Positions 23,972 through 32,575 of a DNA stretch of 64,000 nucleotides are shown piece by piece. The stretch is from Mariniflexile jejuense (GTDB lineage Bacteria > Bacteroidota > Bacteroidia > Flavobacteriales > Flavobacteriaceae), in assembly GCF_042675665.1 (NCBI RefSeq), contig NZ_JBHTJI010000001.1, forward strand, positions 496,001-560,000, written 5' to 3'. A model generated the notes under the pieces. The model worked only from the letters and a program-made list of their open reading frames with translations. It made no database searches and had not been told where the DNA came from. Within the stretch, counting starts at the first letter, position 1. Each line of letters begins with the position of its first letter. The translations under genes were made by a program, and so were the position numbers.

Positions 23972-25063
23972 ATGGAAAGATATAACAGACATATTATTTT
24001 ATCGGAAATTGGTCAAATCGGTCAAGATAAGATTTCCAAAGCCAAAGTTTTGGTTATTGGTGCTGGCGGTTTGGGTTGTCCAGTTTTGCAATACCTTACA
24101 GCTGCTGGTGTTGGTACGCTTGGTATTATCGATTTTGATGTGGTTGAAAAATCTAATTTGCAGCGTCAAGTTCTGTTTGGTTCTTCATCTTTAGGAAAAA
24201 ATAAGGCTATTGCTGCAAAAGAGCGTTTACAAGATTTAAATGAAGACATCGTACTAATTGCATATCCTGAAAAATTAACCCATCAAAACGCCATAGCGTT
24301 ATTCAATAAATACGATATTATTGTTGATGGCTCTGATAATTTTGAAACCCGTTATCTAGTAAACGATGCGTGTATAATTACCAACAAACCATTGGTTTTT
24401 GGGGCTATTTATAAATTTGAAGGACAAGTTTCTGTTTTCAATTACCAAAACGGACCAAGTTATCGCTGCTTATTTCCTAATTCACCAGAAAAACATAGCG
24501 TACAAAACTGTTCAGAAATAGGTGTTTTAGGAGTTTTACCTGGTATTATTGGTAATATGCAAGCCAACGAGGTTTTAAAAATTATTTTAGGAATTGGCAA
24601 TGTGCTTTCAGGAAAATTACTTTGTTATAATGCGTTAACAACTCAAACTTCAACCTTAAAGATTAATAAATTTGATAAAAATTTCAGCACTCTTTCAAAA
24701 GAAAGCTTTCACAATAATAAAATTTCCATCTTATGCGAAATTAGAATTGAAGAGGTTTCAATAGAAGAAGTTTTCAATAAAGAAAATGTTCAATTTATAG
24801 ACGTTCGAGAAGTACATGAACAACCAAAAGTAACTTGTTTAAATGCTACTTCTATTCCGCTAAATGCATTGAAAGATAGCTTGTTAAAAATTGATTCTAA
24901 TAAAGATAAAATGATTTTTTGCCAATCTGGAATACGAAGTAAACAGGCTGTTACAATATTAAAAAACGCGAACATGCAAAACTGTTTCAGCATAAAAGAA
25001 GGTGCTTCAGAAATCTTAAAATATATAAACAAACAACAAAACGTTTCAAATCATGCAAGATAA
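23972..25063 (+). CDS. moeB: MoeB-like adenylyltransferase fused to a rhodanese domain
   Basis: The N-terminal ThiF/MoeB domain (about 1-240) has the ATP-binding GAGGLGCPVLQYLTAAGVG, DFDVVEKSNLQRQ, and the cysteine segment NCSEIGVLGVLPG. The first cysteine of the usual zinc CxxC before LFP is serine (SYRCLFP), so zinc may be absent. The C-terminal rhodanese domain (about 265-363) has catalytic CQSGIRS. The fusion adenylates MoaD and delivers sulfur in one protein. It overlaps moaE by 11 bases. Confidence 0.93.
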   Translation: MERYNRHIILSEIGQIGQDKISKAKVLVIGAGGLGCPVLQYLTAAGVGTLGIIDFDVVEKSNLQRQVLFGSSSLGKNKAIAAKERLQDLNEDIVLIAYPEKLTHQNAIALFNKYDIIVDGSDNFETRYLVNDACIITNKPLVFGAIYKFEGQVSVFNYQNGPSYRCLFPNSPEKHSVQNCSEIGVLGVLPGIIGNMQANEVLKIILGIGNVLSGKLLCYNALTTQTSTLKINKFDKNFSTLSKESFHNNKISILCEIRIEEVSIEEVFNKENVQFIDVREVHEQPKVTCLNATSIPLNALKDSLLKIDSNKDKMIFCQSGIRSKQAVTILKNANMQNCFSIKEGASEILKYINKQQNVSNHAR

Positions 25064-25496
25064 AAAACCAAAGAACGTATTTATACAAGGTGCCATTTCT
25101 TCAGAATTTATAGGAGAATCGATAGCAAAACACCAAACTAAAACCAGTATTGGTGCTCATAATATTTTTTTAGGGCAAGTTAGAGCTGATGAAATTAATG
25201 GAAAAAAAATTTCTGCTATTGAATACACAGCTTATGAGGAAATGGCTAATGTAAAATTTAATGAAATTAGAGAATCTGCTTTTGAAAAATTTGAACTTAC
25301 TTGTATGCATATTTATCATAGTCTAGGCATGGTAAAAACTGGTGAAATTTGTCTTTTTGTTTTTGTTTCTTCTCCAAGACGAAAAATAGTTTTTGAAGCA
25401 TTAGAATTTATAGTTGAAGAAATAAAAGCACATGTACCTGTTTTTGGAAAAGAGATTTTTGAAGACGATTCACATCAATGGAAAGTAAATAATTGA
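25053..25496 (+). CDS. moaE: Molybdopterin synthase catalytic subunit MoaE
   Basis: The 147-aa subunit has the family segments FLGQVRADEINGKKISAIEYTAYEEMA, the catalytic lysine region, IYHSLGMVKTGEICLFVFVSS and VPVFGKEIFEDDSHQW. With MoaD it converts cyclic pyranopterin monophosphate to molybdopterin. It overlaps the MoeB-like gene by 11 bases. A four-helix-bundle gene with flanking inverted repeats follows it, which looks like an insertion in the operon. Confidence 0.93.
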   Translation: MQDKKPKNVFIQGAISSEFIGESIAKHQTKTSIGAHNIFLGQVRADEINGKKISAIEYTAYEEMANVKFNEIRESAFEKFELTCMHIYHSLGMVKTGEICLFVFVSSPRRKIVFEALEFIVEEIKAHVPVFGKEIFEDDSHQWKVNN

Positions 25497-25509
25497 CTAT
25501 TGATTAATT

Positions 25510-25522
25510 ATTATTGATTATT
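25510..25522. repeat. Inverted repeat, left arm, flanking the four-helix-bundle gene
   Basis: ATTATTGATTATT abuts the ATG of the four-helix-bundle gene. Its exact reverse complement, AATAATCAATAAT, lies at 25865-25877 over the stop codon. The pair brackets the gene precisely. Confidence 0.6.
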
Positions 25523-25876
25523 ATGAAGGAAGCATTAAAGAAACGAACTAAACTATTTGCTCACAATTGCATTAAGATTACAAGCTTATTGCCAAACAGC
25601 TATTTAGCTAATCACATAAAGGGGCAATTAATTAGATGTTCTACTTCAGTAGCGGCTAATTATCGAGCTACATGTATTGTACAATCAAAAGCTAGTTTCA
25701 TTGCAAAAATAAGCATCGTAATTGAAGAAGTAGATGAATCTAATTTTTGGTTAGAATTCATATCTGATGAAAATCTTATAGAAAAAGAAAAAATTGAATT
25801 TTTAATGAAAGAATCTGCCGAATTAACAGCAATCTTTATGGCTTCACGAAAAACAGCAAGCACAAATAATCAATAA
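25523..25876 (+). CDS. Four-helix-bundle protein (23S rRNA intervening-sequence protein family)
   Basis: This small helical protein (118 aa from the ATG at 25523; a TTG in frame at 25514 gives 3 more residues) has the IVS/four-helix-bundle pattern: LIRCSTSVAANYRATC with the arginine-anchored loop, KLSIVIEEVDESNFWLEFI, and a C-terminal helix of the type KESAELTAIFMASRKT. Family members occur in 23S rRNA intervening sequences and as single genes in Bacteroidota; function is poorly known. It interrupts the Moco operon between moaE and moaCB and is enclosed by 13-base inverted repeats. Confidence 0.87.
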   Translation: MKEALKKRTKLFAHNCIKITSLLPNSYLANHIKGQLIRCSTSVAANYRATCIVQSKASFIAKISIVIEEVDESNFWLEFISDENLIEKEKIEFLMKESAELTAIFMASRKTASTNNQ

Positions 25877-25877
25877 T
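25865..25877. repeat. Inverted repeat, right arm
   Basis: AATAATCAATAAT covers the last codons and stop of the four-helix-bundle gene, and it is the reverse complement of 25510-25522. A further related stretch, ATTAATAATCAA, follows near 26838-26849. Confidence 0.6.
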
Positions 25878-25900
25878 TAATAGAAAATAATAAATCCAAA

Positions 25901-26812
25901 ATGGTAGATATCACACATAAAAGTACAACCTTAAGAACCGCTGTTGCTCAAGCCATTATAAAAGTGAGTAAACCGGAAACTATTGAAGCTATAAAAAACG
26001 ATACCGTTCCAAAAGGAAATGTTTTGGCTATGAGTAAAGCCGCAGGTTTATTAGGTGTGAAGCGTACACCTGATATTTTACCCGACTGCCATCCATTACC
26101 TATAGAATTTACAAGTGTTGAATATGACATAAACGGATTGGAAATAACCATTCTTTTCACGGTAAAAACCATTTACAAAACTGGAGTTGAAGTTGAAGCA
26201 ATGCATGGTGCAAGTGTAGTTGCTTTAAACATGTACGATATGCTTAAACCTATTGACAAAGGCATTGAGATTCATCATATAAAACTTCTAAATAAAAAAG
26301 GTGGAAAATCTGATTTTAAAGACCGTTTTAGAAGCGATTTAACTGCTGCCGTTATAGTTTGTAGCGATACTATTTCAGCAGGACATAAAGAAGATAAAGC
26401 TGGTAAAGCCATTATTGAGAAACTAGAAACTAATGGTGTAAAAATTTCAGAATACATAGTAATTCCTGATGAAAAAGCTGTTATTCAAGAAAAAGCTAAA
26501 AATTACCAATCTCAAGGCATCGATTTAATTATTTATACAGGTGGCACAGGACTTTCAGCACGCGATGTAACACCAGAAGCACTTATACCTTTGTTAGACA
26601 GACGTATTGCTGGTATAGAAGAAGCTATTAGACGCTATGGGCAAGATAGAACTCCTTATGCTATGCTATCTAGAAGTGTTGCTGGAACCATAAAAAACAG
26701 TTTAGTTTTAGCATTACCTGGTTCAACAAATGGTGCAAAAGAATCTATGGACGCTATTTTTCCATCAGTTTTACATGTTTTCGGGATATTGAAAGGTGCT
26801 AGACATGACTAA
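25901..26812 (+). CDS. moaCB: Bifunctional MoaC-MoaB (MoaCB) fusion
   Basis: The N-terminal MoaC domain (about 1-147) opens MVDITHKSTTLRTAVAQA and carries LPDCHPLPIEFTSVEY, TGVEVEAMHGASVVALN and LLNKKGGKSDF. The C-terminal MoaB/MogA domain (about 155-303) has VIVCSDTISAGHKEDKAGK, LIIYTGGTGLSARDVTPEAL and ALPGSTNGAKESMD. MoaC finishes the cyclic pyranopterin step started by MoaA, and MoaB adenylylates molybdopterin. Fusion of the two is a known arrangement in Bacteroidota. It lies 23 bases before moaA. Confidence 0.93.
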   Translation: MVDITHKSTTLRTAVAQAIIKVSKPETIEAIKNDTVPKGNVLAMSKAAGLLGVKRTPDILPDCHPLPIEFTSVEYDINGLEITILFTVKTIYKTGVEVEAMHGASVVALNMYDMLKPIDKGIEIHHIKLLNKKGGKSDFKDRFRSDLTAAVIVCSDTISAGHKEDKAGKAIIEKLETNGVKISEYIVIPDEKAVIQEKAKNYQSQGIDLIIYTGGTGLSARDVTPEALIPLLDRRIAGIEEAIRRYGQDRTPYAMLSRSVAGTIKNSLVLALPGSTNGAKESMDAIFPSVLHVFGILKGARHD

Positions 26813-26835
26813 GTTATTGATAATTAAATTATAAA

Positions 26836-27843
26836 ATGATTAATAATCAAAATATACTACAAGATTTACACGGTAGAAATCATGCCTATTTGCGTATTTC
26901 GTTAATTGAACGTTGTAATTTACGATGTTCATATTGTATGCCAGAAGAAGGCGTACAACTATCACCTAAAAGTCATTTAATGACTTACGAAGAAATTTTT
27001 GAAATTGCAAAAACCTTTGTAAAACATGGTGTTACTAAAATAAGACTAACTGGTGGTGAACCATTAGTTAGAAAAGATATTCCAATTATTTTAGAAAAAT
27101 TAGCAACACTTCCTGTGGAACTTTCAATTACTTCTAACGCCGTGATAATTGATAAATTTATTGCTGTTTTAAAGGTAAATGGTATAAAAAAAATAAACGT
27201 TAGTTTAGATTCTTTAGATAGAGAAAAATTTAAGCATATTACACGCAGAGATGAATTTCAGAAAGTTTATAACAACATCTTATTATTAGTAAATGAAGGT
27301 TTTAAAGTAAAACTAAATGTGGTTTTAATGAATGGCTTTAATGATAATGAAATTAACGATTTTATCAATTTAACTAAAAACCTACCTATCTCGGTTCGAT
27401 TTATAGAATTTATGCCTTTTGATGGCAACAAATGGGACAAAAGTAAAATGGTTTCTTATGCTGAAGTAATGCAACAAGTAAACACCAACTTTACTGAAGC
27501 ACAAATTGAACGTTTGCAAGATGCACCAAACGACACGTCTAAAAATTACAAAATTAAAGGCTACAAAGGCAGTTTTGCTATCATCAGTTCTGTTACTAAT
27601 CCTTTTTGCGATTCTTGTAATAGGCTACGCTTAACTGCAAACGGGCAAATAAAAAACTGTTTATTTTCTTCAACAGAATCCGATTTATTAACCACACTTC
27701 GAGCTGGAAAACCAATTGAAACCATTATTCAAAAAGCTGTTCAAGCAAAATTTAAAATACGTGGTGGTATGGATACGCTTGAAAAACTTCAAGAACCTAA
27801 ATTACATAATAACAATAGGAGTATGATTACCATCGGCGGATAA
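26836..27843 (+). CDS. moaA: GTP 3',8-cyclase MoaA (radical SAM)
   Basis: This 335-aa enzyme has the radical-SAM cluster motif CNLRCSYC (C27, C31, C34), the conserved TGGEPLVR, and the C-terminal second [4Fe-4S] motif with C258, C261 and C275 (NPFCDSCNRLRLTANG). The chain ends in the diglycine GG that activates the reaction. It performs the first step, from GTP to 3',8-cyclo-H2GTP. It is the last gene of the Moco operon; the next gene is convergent. Confidence 0.96.
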   Translation: MINNQNILQDLHGRNHAYLRISLIERCNLRCSYCMPEEGVQLSPKSHLMTYEEIFEIAKTFVKHGVTKIRLTGGEPLVRKDIPIILEKLATLPVELSITSNAVIIDKFIAVLKVNGIKKINVSLDSLDREKFKHITRRDEFQKVYNNILLLVNEGFKVKLNVVLMNGFNDNEINDFINLTKNLPISVRFIEFMPFDGNKWDKSKMVSYAEVMQQVNTNFTEAQIERLQDAPNDTSKNYKIKGYKGSFAIISSVTNPFCDSCNRLRLTANGQIKNCLFSSTESDLLTTLRAGKPIETIIQKAVQAKFKIRGGMDTLEKLQEPKLHNNNRSMITIGG

Positions 27844-27860
27844 TCGTAACGCTGTAATTA

Positions 27861-28910
27861 TTATTCTACCAACGCCAATCCTTCAGGTACATTTCCAGTT
27901 TTAATAGTGCTAACAATAGTTAAGGTTTTCATATCTATTATTTCAACTTTACAGGCATTAGAGTTAGAAACAAATGCATATAAGCCGTTTGGGTGCATTA
28001 AAATATTAACAGGACGTGGTGTATGATATAGTAATCTTTGAAGTATTGTTGTTTTACCATGAAGTTGAATTGTTTTGATTTTTTTTCTGGATTTTTGATT
28101 ATAAATTGAGATAGTTCCGTCTCGAGAATTAACTACAAAACAATACTTACCATCTTTAGAAAATTTAAGCTTTATAGACTCTCTTCCTGTTTTTATGGTT
28201 TTTATAATTTGATTGCTTATTGTATTAATAATAACCATCGAATTTTGCATGGTATTAGTTACCCATAATTCCGAACCATCTGGAGTAATGTCGATACCTT
28301 GCGTTCCAAATCCGCAAGGAATAATTTTAATAACTTTGTTTAGTTTTAAATCTATAACACTCACCGAACCCGATTTGGTATTTGTAACGTATGCGATAGG
28401 TTTATGAGGATGAAGTACAGGAATATGTCCTATTTCTTGTTCTGTAGAAATTGATTTTTCAACTGCATTATTTTCAATATCCACAACAAATAACTTATTA
28501 TTTATACGGCTAACCACAAGCACTTTATTGGATTCATTATGCGCAATAATTCCGTCCAAAGCCAAACCTTCTTCAAACACAATTGTTTTATCAAGTTTAT
28601 CAGTTTTTGCATTTATTATTACCAAGCTTTGCACCTTATTTTCATTAGTGTTATAATTTGGAATAACTACGCAGCCTTGGTTTCTAACTGGTGTTGCTGC
28701 ATGCGATTCAATATCAATTGGGACGTTAGTTAATTTTTCGCCTTTCATCAAATCAAACACTGTTACATCTCTACTTCGCTTATTTACAATATATAATTTT
28801 CCATTAGTTTGAATGTTATAAGAAGGTTCTCTAACTAAATAAATTGTAAGTGACACTGCTAAAAGTAATACAACTAAGAGTAATAGTAAATATTTTATTT
28901 TTTTTATCAC
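27861..28910 (-). CDS. YncE-type beta-propeller protein, membrane-anchored
   Basis: An N-terminal uncleaved-looking anchor (KYLLLLLVVLLLAVSLTIYL) is followed by about seven blades of the YVTN/YncE pattern: KLYIVNKRSRDVTVFD, PIAYVTNTKSGSVSVIDLK, GSELWVTNTMQNSMVIIN, YCFVVNSRDGTISIYN and YAFVSNSNACKVEIID. Such propellers are extracytoplasmic binding scaffolds; no catalytic residues were seen. It is convergent with moaA and stands between the cofactor operon and the exopolysaccharide locus. A role in either cannot be inferred. Confidence 0.85.
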   Translation of the reverse strand: MIKKIKYLLLLLVVLLLAVSLTIYLVREPSYNIQTNGKLYIVNKRSRDVTVFDLMKGEKLTNVPIDIESHAATPVRNQGCVVIPNYNTNENKVQSLVIINAKTDKLDKTIVFEEGLALDGIIAHNESNKVLVVSRINNKLFVVDIENNAVEKSISTEQEIGHIPVLHPHKPIAYVTNTKSGSVSVIDLKLNKVIKIIPCGFGTQGIDITPDGSELWVTNTMQNSMVIINTISNQIIKTIKTGRESIKLKFSKDGKYCFVVNSRDGTISIYNQKSRKKIKTIQLHGKTTILQRLLYHTPRPVNILMHPNGLYAFVSNSNACKVEIIDMKTLTIVSTIKTGNVPEGLALVE

Positions 28911-28993
28911 AAGTCAACATTTAGTTAATAAAAACAAAAAAAACCTAGTTACATAGACGGTTTATTGATTGAAATCTTCAAATTTAATAGTAA

Positions 28994-30184
28994 TTATTGT
29001 GCTCTTTTGGCGCGTTCCCAATTAACAGATTGAGATTTTTTCAAGTAACGGAAAAAGCCTAAAACAACCGACAAATTCATAATAAAAAAGTAATATGGGA
29101 TAAACAATATTTTAATGCGTGTTTCTTTATTCTCTAAAAACCAACCTAATAGTGCCGAGGCATAAAAAAGAAGTTGTAACCAAAATAGGATGGGATATAA
29201 GGTAAAAGTAAATAAGCGATCATGAATAGCAAGAGTGAATAATATAGGAATTAATAAAACAAGACACAAAGGTGTTAAACTCCAACGTAAAACACGGTGT
29301 GAAATGTATTGAAATGATAAAGTGCCGTATTTAAAAACGTTTAGTAATGAACGTAATCTTACTATAGATTGAATACCACCCGCCGAAATTCTAATTTTAC
29401 GTTTTAGCTCCTCTTTTACATTTGCAGAGGCCGTTTCAATAGCATATGCTTCTGGATCGTATTGAATGGTATAACCATCTTGAGCAACGCGCAAGGAAAT
29501 GATAAAATCGTCAAGTAAAGTATCTTTTTCAACATGTCGATACAGTTCTGTTCTAATAGCAAACAGTTCGCCAGCAGCTCCTACAACGGAATACAATTCG
29601 GCATCCCATTTTTTTAAAGCCGATTCATATTTCCAATATAAGCCTTCACCAGCCCCAGAAGCGACGTCACTTTCCTTATTTACAATTCGTTTTTCACCTG
29701 AAACACAGCCAACTTTTGGGTTTCCAAATAAATTTACAATACGTCTTATAGATTCCTTTCCTAAATTGGTATTCGCATCGCTAAAAATTACAATTGGGGT
29801 TTTAACAAACGCCATACCTCTATTCATAGCACCAATTTTTCCGTTGCGCTCATCTAAATGATAGACTGTAGTATTAGGGTATCCTTTTAATAAATGAGGC
29901 GTACCATCATCAGAGCCATCTGTAACCCAAACAATATTTAGTTTTTCTTTAGGATATTCAAGTTCTAAGGTGTTTTTCATTTTGGCTTCAACATAATCCT
30001 TTTCATTATAGGCCGCAATAAACAAAGTAACTTCTGGCTCATACAATGCATTCGTTTTTACCTTGTTTCCAATTTTAAAAAACCTTCTAATTTTTATAAT
30101 AAGAAATAGTAAAATACCGTAACCTACGTAAGTGTAAACGATAATAAATAATAAAACCCAGAATAAAATTTTTAATGTAATCAT
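28994..30184 (-). CDS. Glycosyltransferase family 2, membrane protein
   Basis: This GT2 enzyme starts with a membrane helix (KILFWVLLFIIVYTYVGYG), then the GT-A domain: PEVTLFIAAYNEKDYV, NIVWVTDGSDD, VIFSDANTN, and DDFIISLRVAQDGY as the acceptor-side acid. Three to four C-terminal helices resemble processive transferases such as poly-N-acetylglucosamine synthases. I place the start at the ATG at 30184 because AAGAAG precedes it and the helix follows at once; a longer frame starts at 30241 but overlaps the upstream gene. It is the last gene of the EPS operon. Confidence 0.85.
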   Translation of the reverse strand: MITLKILFWVLLFIIVYTYVGYGILLFLIIKIRRFFKIGNKVKTNALYEPEVTLFIAAYNEKDYVEAKMKNTLELEYPKEKLNIVWVTDGSDDGTPHLLKGYPNTTVYHLDERNGKIGAMNRGMAFVKTPIVIFSDANTNLGKESIRRIVNLFGNPKVGCVSGEKRIVNKESDVASGAGEGLYWKYESALKKWDAELYSVVGAAGELFAIRTELYRHVEKDTLLDDFIISLRVAQDGYTIQYDPEAYAIETASANVKEELKRKIRISAGGIQSIVRLRSLLNVFKYGTLSFQYISHRVLRWSLTPLCLVLLIPILFTLAIHDRLFTFTLYPILFWLQLLFYASALLGWFLENKETRIKILFIPYYFFIMNLSVVLGFFRYLKKSQSVNWERAKRAQ

Positions 30185-30215
30185 GCTTCTTAATTTTTGA
30201 ATTTTCTTATTGAGG

Positions 30216-31418
30216 TTATAATTTTTGTTTTTTGGAAACAAAATTTTCTAAAATACTTTCAAACTCCTTGGCTCTACCTTCCCATGAATTTTGCTTTGCA
30301 AAGGCTATGCGTTCTTGAATTAAACTATCGGTATCATTTTTCAATTCACTTTCAATAAATTCCTTAAAAAGTGTTTTGGTGTGAGCTGATTTTGCCATTG
30401 CTTTAAAATCTGTTAAATCTGCGAAAGCTGTCATTACCACCGGAACACCAACAGCTAAATATTCGTTTATTTTTAATGGATATATATTTTTGTTTACTTC
30501 ATCCATTTTGTAGGGAATAATTCCCAAATCGTAATTAGATAATAATTCTGGAACTTCATTAGGTTTAACAGAACCAAAAAAGGATACATTCTCATATTTA
30601 GACAAGCGTTCCTTTATATTTTGGTTTAATAAATAGCCCGTAAATTCAAAAATGATATGAGGTAGCTCTTTAACTGCGTACTCCATAATATCGATATCAA
30701 ACCTAAAATCTAAAGTACCTATATATCCCACCTTTTTTTGACTGCTTCCACTAGTAATCGTTTTCTTTGCATGAGGGACAAACAAGTTAAAATCTACGCC
30801 ATTTTTAACTACATAAGTTTGTTTGTTTAATTTCTTTTTTTCAGAATTTAAATAATCGGATGTAGTTATTATACCATCAACTTTTTCGCAAAATTGTTTT
30901 TCAATATTAAAAATCCTCGATCTATGCCTTTGCGTATCCATGCCATCATAGCAGTAATAAACATTAAGCAATTCCTTTAATTGACCTATCATTGGCAAAC
31001 CATACATTGGGTTGTAGGCTGTAATAACAATTGGATTTTCAAGATTGAACTTTTTAATAATTTTTCTTAATTGATTTTTATAAATGAAGCTATTAACACT
31101 GAAAAAGGATTTGAAAAGCGTCTCGTTTTTTAAAAAATCAACAGGTAATACAGGTGGCATCACTACGTGATTTACTGTAGCTCCATTTGGTGTTTCAATT
31201 TTTTTAATTCGACTTTTAAACCCCAACATTCTCGATACCTGTGCACGTTGTTTGCCTAAAACAGACATTACTACATCTTTAAGCGTAAATGGATATTCAA
31301 CAAAAAAAACGTTATTATTCTCTGCCAAAATAGACAACAGTTGTACCGTAGATTTGGTGAACTCCCCTTCCCATGTGGTTTGCGAAATACAAATAATATT
31401 TTTTCCTTTCATAATCAT
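30216..31418 (-). CDS. Glycosyltransferase family 4-type
   Basis: The 400-aa protein has two Rossmann-like halves of the GT-B fold. The C-terminal half carries KVGYIGTLDFRFDIDIM and the nucleotide-sugar loop INEYLAVGVPVVMT. It starts with MIMKGKNIICISQTTWEG, a pattern of cytosolic EPS transferases. Its start overlaps the end of the gene upstream by four bases. Linkage and the GT4 fold suggest it adds a sugar to the lipid-linked repeat unit; the sugar cannot be deduced. Confidence 0.85.
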   Translation of the reverse strand: MIMKGKNIICISQTTWEGEFTKSTVQLLSILAENNNVFFVEYPFTLKDVVMSVLGKQRAQVSRMLGFKSRIKKIETPNGATVNHVVMPPVLPVDFLKNETLFKSFFSVNSFIYKNQLRKIIKKFNLENPIVITAYNPMYGLPMIGQLKELLNVYYCYDGMDTQRHRSRIFNIEKQFCEKVDGIITTSDYLNSEKKKLNKQTYVVKNGVDFNLFVPHAKKTITSGSSQKKVGYIGTLDFRFDIDIMEYAVKELPHIIFEFTGYLLNQNIKERLSKYENVSFFGSVKPNEVPELLSNYDLGIIPYKMDEVNKNIYPLKINEYLAVGVPVVMTAFADLTDFKAMAKSAHTKTLFKEFIESELKNDTDSLIQERIAFAKQNSWEGRAKEFESILENFVSKKQKL

Positions 31419-32575
31419 TTAGTTGTTTGTTTCTGATGTATGACGTTATACAACTTAAGATAGTCTTTCGCCATATTACCCCAAGAAAAACGCTTGTTTC
31501 GTTCTATTCCTTTTTCGCAAAGCCTAGTTCTATACGCTTCATCTTCTAGAATTTTAATAATACCTTGGGTAATTTCTTCAGGTTTGAATGGGTCTATAAT
31601 ATGAGCTGCATCTTCAGCTATTTCTGGCATAGACGAGGTGTTTGATGTAATTACGGGAACACCGCACCCCATAGCTTCTAACATAGGAATACCAAAACTT
31701 TCGCGTAAAGATGGATATAAAAAAATGCTACATTGTGCATATATTGAAGGCAAATCGGTATTTACTACATATCCTGTTAAAACAATGGAATTAATAAGTT
31801 CAGGATCATCTATTTCAGATAAAAGTTTTTTTAATTCCGATTCATCATAATCAAGCATCACTAACTTGAAATCGGCGTTTGATTGTTTTAAAAAATCAGA
31901 AAATGCTTTTAGTGTCCCTTTTGTGTTTTTCTTAGGGTCGGTGTTTCCTAAGAAAAAGAAATATTTATCAGGCAAATTGTATTTTTCTTTAACGCGTTTT
32001 AGTTCTTGCGTATCATTTACAATTTTGAAATGTTCACTCACACCATTATAAATAGCATCAAGTTTACTATTCCCTTTCATACCAAAAAAATCGGCAATTC
32101 TGTTTTTCTCAAAGTGTGAAACCGTTATTACTTTTTCACTTTTTTTTACAATTCTAGGAACTACTAATTTACGGTAAACATTTCCGAATTTTTGATAAGG
32201 CGAAGCGCTACTTTTTAAAATTTTTAAATAGCTACTTTCCATATAAATAATATCGTGCAGAATGGTAACTAATGGCATCTCACACATAAATGGTGCGGTA
32301 TTACTTGTACAGTGCAATATATCGCAACCGTATTTTTTTGCCGCTTTAGGAAGTGCTATTTGTTCCCATAAAGGATAAGAACCTCCATCTAACTTAATAA
32401 TTTTAAAGTTTGGAGTTTCTTTTAAAACCGAATCATCTTCATCTGGTTTTACAAAAATGTAATATTCATTTTCATGGTCAATTTTTTGCAAGTTTCTTAT
32501 TAACTCCAAAGCAACCATATCCATTCCATGCTTCTTTTTGCGAAAAAGTCTTTGTCCTTCTATCCCGATTTTCAT
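31415..32575 (-). CDS. Glycosyltransferase family 4
   Basis: This is a 386-aa GT4 retaining transferase. The start GIEGQRLFRKKKHGMDM and the C-terminal EX7E region ESFGIPMLEAMGCGVPVITS are characteristic, and LGNTDPKKNTKGTLKAF binds the sugar nucleotide. It overlaps both neighbours by four bases (31415-31418 and 32572-32575). It is most like WbyK/mannosyltransferase-type proteins, but specificity is unknown. Confidence 0.9.
   Translation of the reverse strand: MKIGIEGQRLFRKKKHGMDMVALELIRNLQKIDHENEYYIFVKPDEDDSVLKETPNFKIIKLDGGSYPLWEQIALPKAAKKYGCDILHCTSNTAPFMCEMPLVTILHDIIYMESSYLKILKSSASPYQKFGNVYRKLVVPRIVKKSEKVITVSHFEKNRIADFFGMKGNSKLDAIYNGVSEHFKIVNDTQELKRVKEKYNLPDKYFFFLGNTDPKKNTKGTLKAFSDFLKQSNADFKLVMLDYDESELKKLLSEIDDPELINSIVLTGYVVNTDLPSIYAQCSIFLYPSLRESFGIPMLEAMGCGVPVITSNTSSMPEIAEDAAHIIDPFKPEEITQGIIKILEDEAYRTRLCEKGIERNKRFSWGNMAKDYLKLYNVIHQKQTTK

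Noticed and set aside
29499..29861. A 120-codon plus-strand frame opposite the GT2 gene
   Set aside because: It is antisense to a well-supported glycosyltransferase and serine/phenylalanine-rich, as expected for a reverse-complement shadow.
30185..30241. Longer start for the GT2 gene at 30241
   Set aside because: It adds a basic, low-complexity stretch overlapping the upstream gene, while 30184 has an AAGAAG ribosome-binding stretch and begins at the membrane helix. Not fully settled.
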